A program made the position numbers and the translations under genes. From the NCBI RefSeq assembly GCF_000686025.1, contig NZ_JMLQ01000014.1:1-64000 (forward strand): a stretch of DNA of 64,000 nucleotides. The letters are read 5' to 3'. The notes beneath the pieces are model-generated. The model was given only the letters and a program-made list of their open reading frames with translations. It searched no databases and was not told the origin of the DNA. Of this stretch, positions 60,974-64,000 are shown piece after piece. This DNA is from Rhodococcus sp. UNC23MFCrub1.1. Lineage in GTDB: Bacteria > Actinomycetota > Actinomycetes > Mycobacteriales > Mycobacteriaceae. Position 1 is the first letter of the stretch. Each line of letters starts with the position of its first letter.

Positions 60974-62557
60974 ATGACACTCACCGCACGACCGATCGAC
61001 CAGTACGCCCCCCTGCGCGACGGCGCCGTGGTCGACGCCTCCGTCACCGACACCATCACCGCCGACGTCGCTGTCATCGGCTCCGGTATGGGCGGATCCA
61101 CCCTCGCCCACGCCCTGCGCGATTCCGGACTCGACGTCCTCGTCGTCGAACGCGGCAAGTTCCTCCCCCGCGAACCCGAGAACTCCATGCCCGAAGAGAT
61201 GCACATCAACGGGCGCTACAAGACGGCAGAACCCTGGTTCGACGCCCGCACCGGCAAGCCGTTCCAACCCGGCACCTACTACTGGGTCGGCGGGAACACC
61301 AAGTTCTACGGGGCGAGCCTGCCGCGGTTCCGCAAAGAGGACTTCGACGAGATCGTCCACCACGACGGCACGTCCCCGGCGTGGCCGTTCGGCTACGACG
61401 AACTCGAACCGTTCTACATCGAAGCCGAGCGCCTCTTCCAGGTCCACGGCACCCCGGACGAGGACCCCACCGAACCACCCCGGTCCGCGCCGTACCCCCA
61501 CCCCCCGCTCGCCCACGAACCCACCATCGAGCGCTTCGCCGACTCGCTGAAGAAGCAAGGGCTGCACCCGTTCCACACCCCGAACGGCATGAACCTCGAC
61601 ACCGAGGCGCAACGCCGCGCCGCGACCGCCGCCGACGGCACCCCGGTCGAATCCGACGTCAAGAGCGAAGCCGAGAACCGCGTCCTGCGGCCCGCGCTCG
61701 AATCGAAGAACGTGCGGCTGCTCATCGAAGCCAAGATCACCCGTCTGATCACCTCGGCGGACGGCCGCACCGTCGTCGCCGCAGAGGCGGAGCTGCACGG
61801 GCGCACCATCCGTATCGAGGCGAACCAGTTCGTCGTGTCCGCCGGTGCGGTCAACACCGCCGCGGTCCTGCTCCGCTCGGCCACCGATCACCACCCGCAC
61901 GGACTGGGCAACTCGTCGGGTCTACTCGGCCGTAACTACATGGTGCACAACAGCACCTTCTTCATCGGCATCGATCCGCGCCGACGCAACACCACCGCCT
62001 GGCAGAAAACCCTCGGCATGAACGACTGGTACACCGCCGGGCCCGACACCGAATACCCACTCGGCAACCTGCAGATGCTCGGCAAACTGCAAGCCGCCAT
62101 GATCAAGAACGCCCGACCGATGATCCCGATGTGGGCGCTGAAAATGGCGACCGACCGCAGCCTCGACATCTACCTCACCACCGAGGACCTGCCCCGACTC
62201 GACAACCAGGTCACCGTCACCGGCGACAAGATCAACGTGCGCTGGCGACCCAACAACGTCGAACCACATCGCGAACTCGTCTCCCGGGTCACCAAAGCCG
62301 TCCGCCGCGCCGGCTACCCCATCGTGCTGACCCAGCGCATGGGCATCGAGACCAACTCGCACATGTGCGGCACCGCCGTCGCCGGCACCGACCCCGCACG
62401 CAGCGTGCTCGACGCCCGCTGCCGCAGCCACGACGTCGACAACCTCTGGGTCGTCGACGGGTCCTTCTTCCCGTCCTCGGCGGCACTGAACCCGGCGCTC
62501 ACGATCGCGGCCAACGCATTGCGCGTCGCACCCGACATCGCCGCAGCCGCACGATAA
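60974..62557 (+). CDS. GMC-family FAD-dependent oxidoreductase
   Basis: 527 residues from ATG 60974. FAD-binding ADVAVIGSGMGGSTLAHALRDSGLDVLVVERG at the N-terminus (GSGMGGS dinucleotide motif), then GTYYWVGGNTKFYGASLPRF. The C-terminal GMC segment reads ETNSHMCGTAVAG, LWVVDGSFFPSSAALNPALTIAANALRVA, with the catalytic His/Asn region. It oxidises an alcohol or sugar C-OH. Sharing an operon with a ThuA-like protein recalls 3-keto-sugar pathways; the substrate is not proven. Confidence 0.9.
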   Translation: MTLTARPIDQYAPLRDGAVVDASVTDTITADVAVIGSGMGGSTLAHALRDSGLDVLVVERGKFLPREPENSMPEEMHINGRYKTAEPWFDARTGKPFQPGTYYWVGGNTKFYGASLPRFRKEDFDEIVHHDGTSPAWPFGYDELEPFYIEAERLFQVHGTPDEDPTEPPRSAPYPHPPLAHEPTIERFADSLKKQGLHPFHTPNGMNLDTEAQRRAATAADGTPVESDVKSEAENRVLRPALESKNVRLLIEAKITRLITSADGRTVVAAEAELHGRTIRIEANQFVVSAGAVNTAAVLLRSATDHHPHGLGNSSGLLGRNYMVHNSTFFIGIDPRRRNTTAWQKTLGMNDWYTAGPDTEYPLGNLQMLGKLQAAMIKNARPMIPMWALKMATDRSLDIYLTTEDLPRLDNQVTVTGDKINVRWRPNNVEPHRELVSRVTKAVRRAGYPIVLTQRMGIETNSHMCGTAVAGTDPARSVLDARCRSHDVDNLWVVDGSFFPSSAALNPALTIAANALRVAPDIAAAAR

Positions 62558-62601
62558 CCGCAGGTGGCGGTGGGTTGCCTCGACCCGCCGCCACCTGCGG
62601 T
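62557..62601 (+). terminator. Strong hairpin terminator of the catabolic cluster
   Basis: A perfect 14-bp stem (ACCGCAGGTGGCGG and CCGCCACCTGCGGT) with a 17-base loop, beginning at the last base of the GMC stop codon, followed by CTCCCCC. It ends the 52.5-62.5 kb cluster. Confidence 0.8.
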
Positions 62602-62667
62602 CTCCCCCACTCCGATCGCCGCCGACTCGATCGGCTCACTCACCTCACCGGCTCAGGAGACTCACGC

Positions 62668-63678
62668 ATGGCAACGATTCGGTTGATCACCGCGACGATC
62701 GCCTCTTCGACGGCGCTGCTCGCGAGTTGCTCGTCCGCACCAGATGTCGCCCCCACCGGTGATGGGTCGGCACCGGTGCGCAGCGCGGTGTTCTTCGGTG
62801 ACAGTCTCACCGACGCCGGAACCTACGGCATGCGGTTCACCACCAACCCCGGACGAAGCTGGGCGCAGATCGTCTCCGAGCGGCTCGGCCAATCGACCGA
62901 ACCGAATGTGCACGTCGACGACCCGTCGCAGATCTACGTCGGTGTACCGCCACTCACCGGACCGGGTGGACCGAACTATGCGCAAGGCGGCGCCCGCGCC
63001 GACGCCGCGTACTCCACCGTGTCGGACGATCCCAACGGCGCACCCTGGTCGACCGCGGTGCAAGTCGATCGGTACCTCTCCGCCAACGACTCGTTTCGCG
63101 ACGATCAACTGATCACGCTGTTCGTCGGAACCAACGACGTCGCCTACCACTACGACACAACGAAAAGTCCACTCGGTCAACAACTACGAGACAACGTCGC
63201 CGTCGACGCTGCCACCATGCGAATAGAGAAGGACCGCGTCGAATCAGCAGCCGACGCCGCTGCAGCCACGGCGAACCGCATCGTCGACAACGGCGCCCGC
63301 CACCTCATGGTCTTCGAGCTCTACGACCTCAGTGCAGCCCCGTGGTTTCGCACCGACGCCGCCCGGTCCTACATCTCGCAGTTGACCGAGGCGTACAACG
63401 CACGACTGAACGCGCAACTCGACGACAACCCGGCCATCGAACTGATGCGCACGGACGACTTCATCGACACGCTCCTCACCGACGGGTCTCGGCACGGGTT
63501 GCAGCACTTCGCCAACGAGGACGCCTGCCGGGAACCGGATCAGGACTACTGCGACGAAACCGGATTGGCCGACCCAGACGCAGATCGCACCTACGTCTTC
63601 GCCGGCAGCGTGCACTTCACCACCCGCACGAACGAACTCTTCGCCGACTGGGTGCTCAACGAGGCGGGGGTTGCCTGA
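62668..63678 (+). CDS. Secreted SGNH/GDSL hydrolase lipoprotein
   Basis: 336 residues from ATG 62668, with AGGAGA eight bases upstream. Lipoprotein signal: MATIRLITATIASSTALLASC with the lipidated Cys in the LLASC lipobox. Block I is FFGDSLTDAGTYG with the catalytic Ser, block II contains NYAQGGARADAAY, block III LFVGTNDVAYH, and block V SVHFTTRTNELFADW with the catalytic His. It should be a surface lipase or esterase. It has its own ribosome binding site after the terminator, so it is a separate transcription unit. Confidence 0.9.
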   Translation: MATIRLITATIASSTALLASCSSAPDVAPTGDGSAPVRSAVFFGDSLTDAGTYGMRFTTNPGRSWAQIVSERLGQSTEPNVHVDDPSQIYVGVPPLTGPGGPNYAQGGARADAAYSTVSDDPNGAPWSTAVQVDRYLSANDSFRDDQLITLFVGTNDVAYHYDTTKSPLGQQLRDNVAVDAATMRIEKDRVESAADAAAATANRIVDNGARHLMVFELYDLSAAPWFRTDAARSYISQLTEAYNARLNAQLDDNPAIELMRTDDFIDTLLTDGSRHGLQHFANEDACREPDQDYCDETGLADPDADRTYVFAGSVHFTTRTNELFADWVLNEAGVA

Positions 63679-63908
63679 GCTCCCCTGCCATGGCGTAAGT
63701 GTGCGATCGATAAACAGCAACATAGTCCGCGCGGTTATCAGCTTCTTTCTCTACTGCTTGCGGGCGATTCCCGATCAAAGTGACGTCTGTAAAACCTGTT
63801 CGGCGGCGTATGCGTGGACCGTTCAGGCGCGACCGCATGTGCCGCGAACGTGGCCGGACGGAGCCGGCGTGAACGGCGCCCCTCCTCGCTTGCGCCTGGG
63901 CGAGTGGG

Positions 63909-64000
63909 TTAGGTGAGGTCGGCGTAGACGACGATGTTGTCGTCGTAACTGGCGGCGTCCGTGTCGAAGTCGCCGCCGCAGGTGATCAACCGCAGGCCCG
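63909..64000 (-). CDS. Class F sortase, C-terminal end (partial)
   Basis: The frame enters from beyond the right edge on the minus strand and ends with TAA at 63909-63911. The visible 30 codons read LRLITCGGDFDTDAASYDDN and IVVYADLT. TCGG carries the catalytic Cys of class F sortases, and SYDDNIVVYA is their usual end. The enzyme would anchor or process exported proteins; the start lies outside the window. Confidence 0.85.
   Translation of the reverse strand, partial: GLRLITCGGDFDTDAASYDDNIVVYADLT

Overview
The window is high-GC actinobacterial DNA, most likely from the order Mycobacteriales (Rhodococcus, Gordonia, Williamsia or a relative). The evidence is GTG and TTG starts, two Lsr2 nucleoid proteins, a WhiB-like protein, GAF/ANTAR regulators, a PucR-family activator, a luciferase-like oxidoreductase and a class F sortase end. 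The mix of conjugation genes, plasmid-type maintenance genes, defence genes and catabolic operons suggests a large conjugative plasmid or an integrated conjugative element. No replication initiator or ParA is visible, so this is probably only part of the replicon.

Region 1 (1-6.9 kb): the 3' end of a short-chain dehydrogenase, then a visibly lower-GC catabolic island (acyl-CoA ligase, SMP-30/gluconolactonase-like protein, MHS-family transporter). It is followed by a broken CD-NTase (CBASS cyclase) with an in-frame amber codon and a missing C-terminus.

Region 2 (6.9-14 kb): a second copy of the C-terminal domain of a transfer-region protein, a divergent pair of ANTAR proteins, a membrane GGDEF protein, a small protein ending in a clamp-binding-like QLSMF tail, a degenerate tyrosine-recombinase-like protein, Lsr2 and a serine resolvase.

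Region 3 (14-31 kb): plasmid maintenance and accessory genes. They include ParB, a second Lsr2, a DUF4192 protein, an NrdH-like redoxin, a DnaB-N-domain protein and a WhiB-like protein. Lower-GC cargo genes (a HEPN-motif protein and a two-TM coiled-coil protein) each lie next to one of three copies of a nested palindromic repeat. From 25.9 to 30.5 kb minus-strand genes lead up to the relaxase, including a tightly overlapping set with a secreted nuclease lipoprotein.

Region 4 (30.5-41 kb): the conjugation core, with a MobF relaxase-helicase (TraA-like), a VirD4/TraG-type coupling protein, a DUF4913 protein and a three-TM zinc-motif protein. An identical 43-bp element containing an 8-bp inverted repeat precedes both minus-strand operons and probably co-regulates them.

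Region 5 (41-48 kb): an HTH protein with a tandem-palindrome operator, a Type III restriction-modification pair (Res and Mod) and a toxin-antitoxin-like pair.

Region 6 (48-64 kb): metabolism. A DeoR regulator is divergent from a luciferase-like oxidoreductase; an MFS exporter and a small P-loop kinase follow. Then comes a catabolic cluster on the plus strand: HisD-like dehydrogenase, aspartase-like lyase, PucR activator, MFS permease, ThuA-like protein, ThDP-dependent enzyme and GMC oxidoreductase, ending at a strong hairpin. An SGNH-hydrolase lipoprotein and the C-terminal end of a class F sortase close the window.
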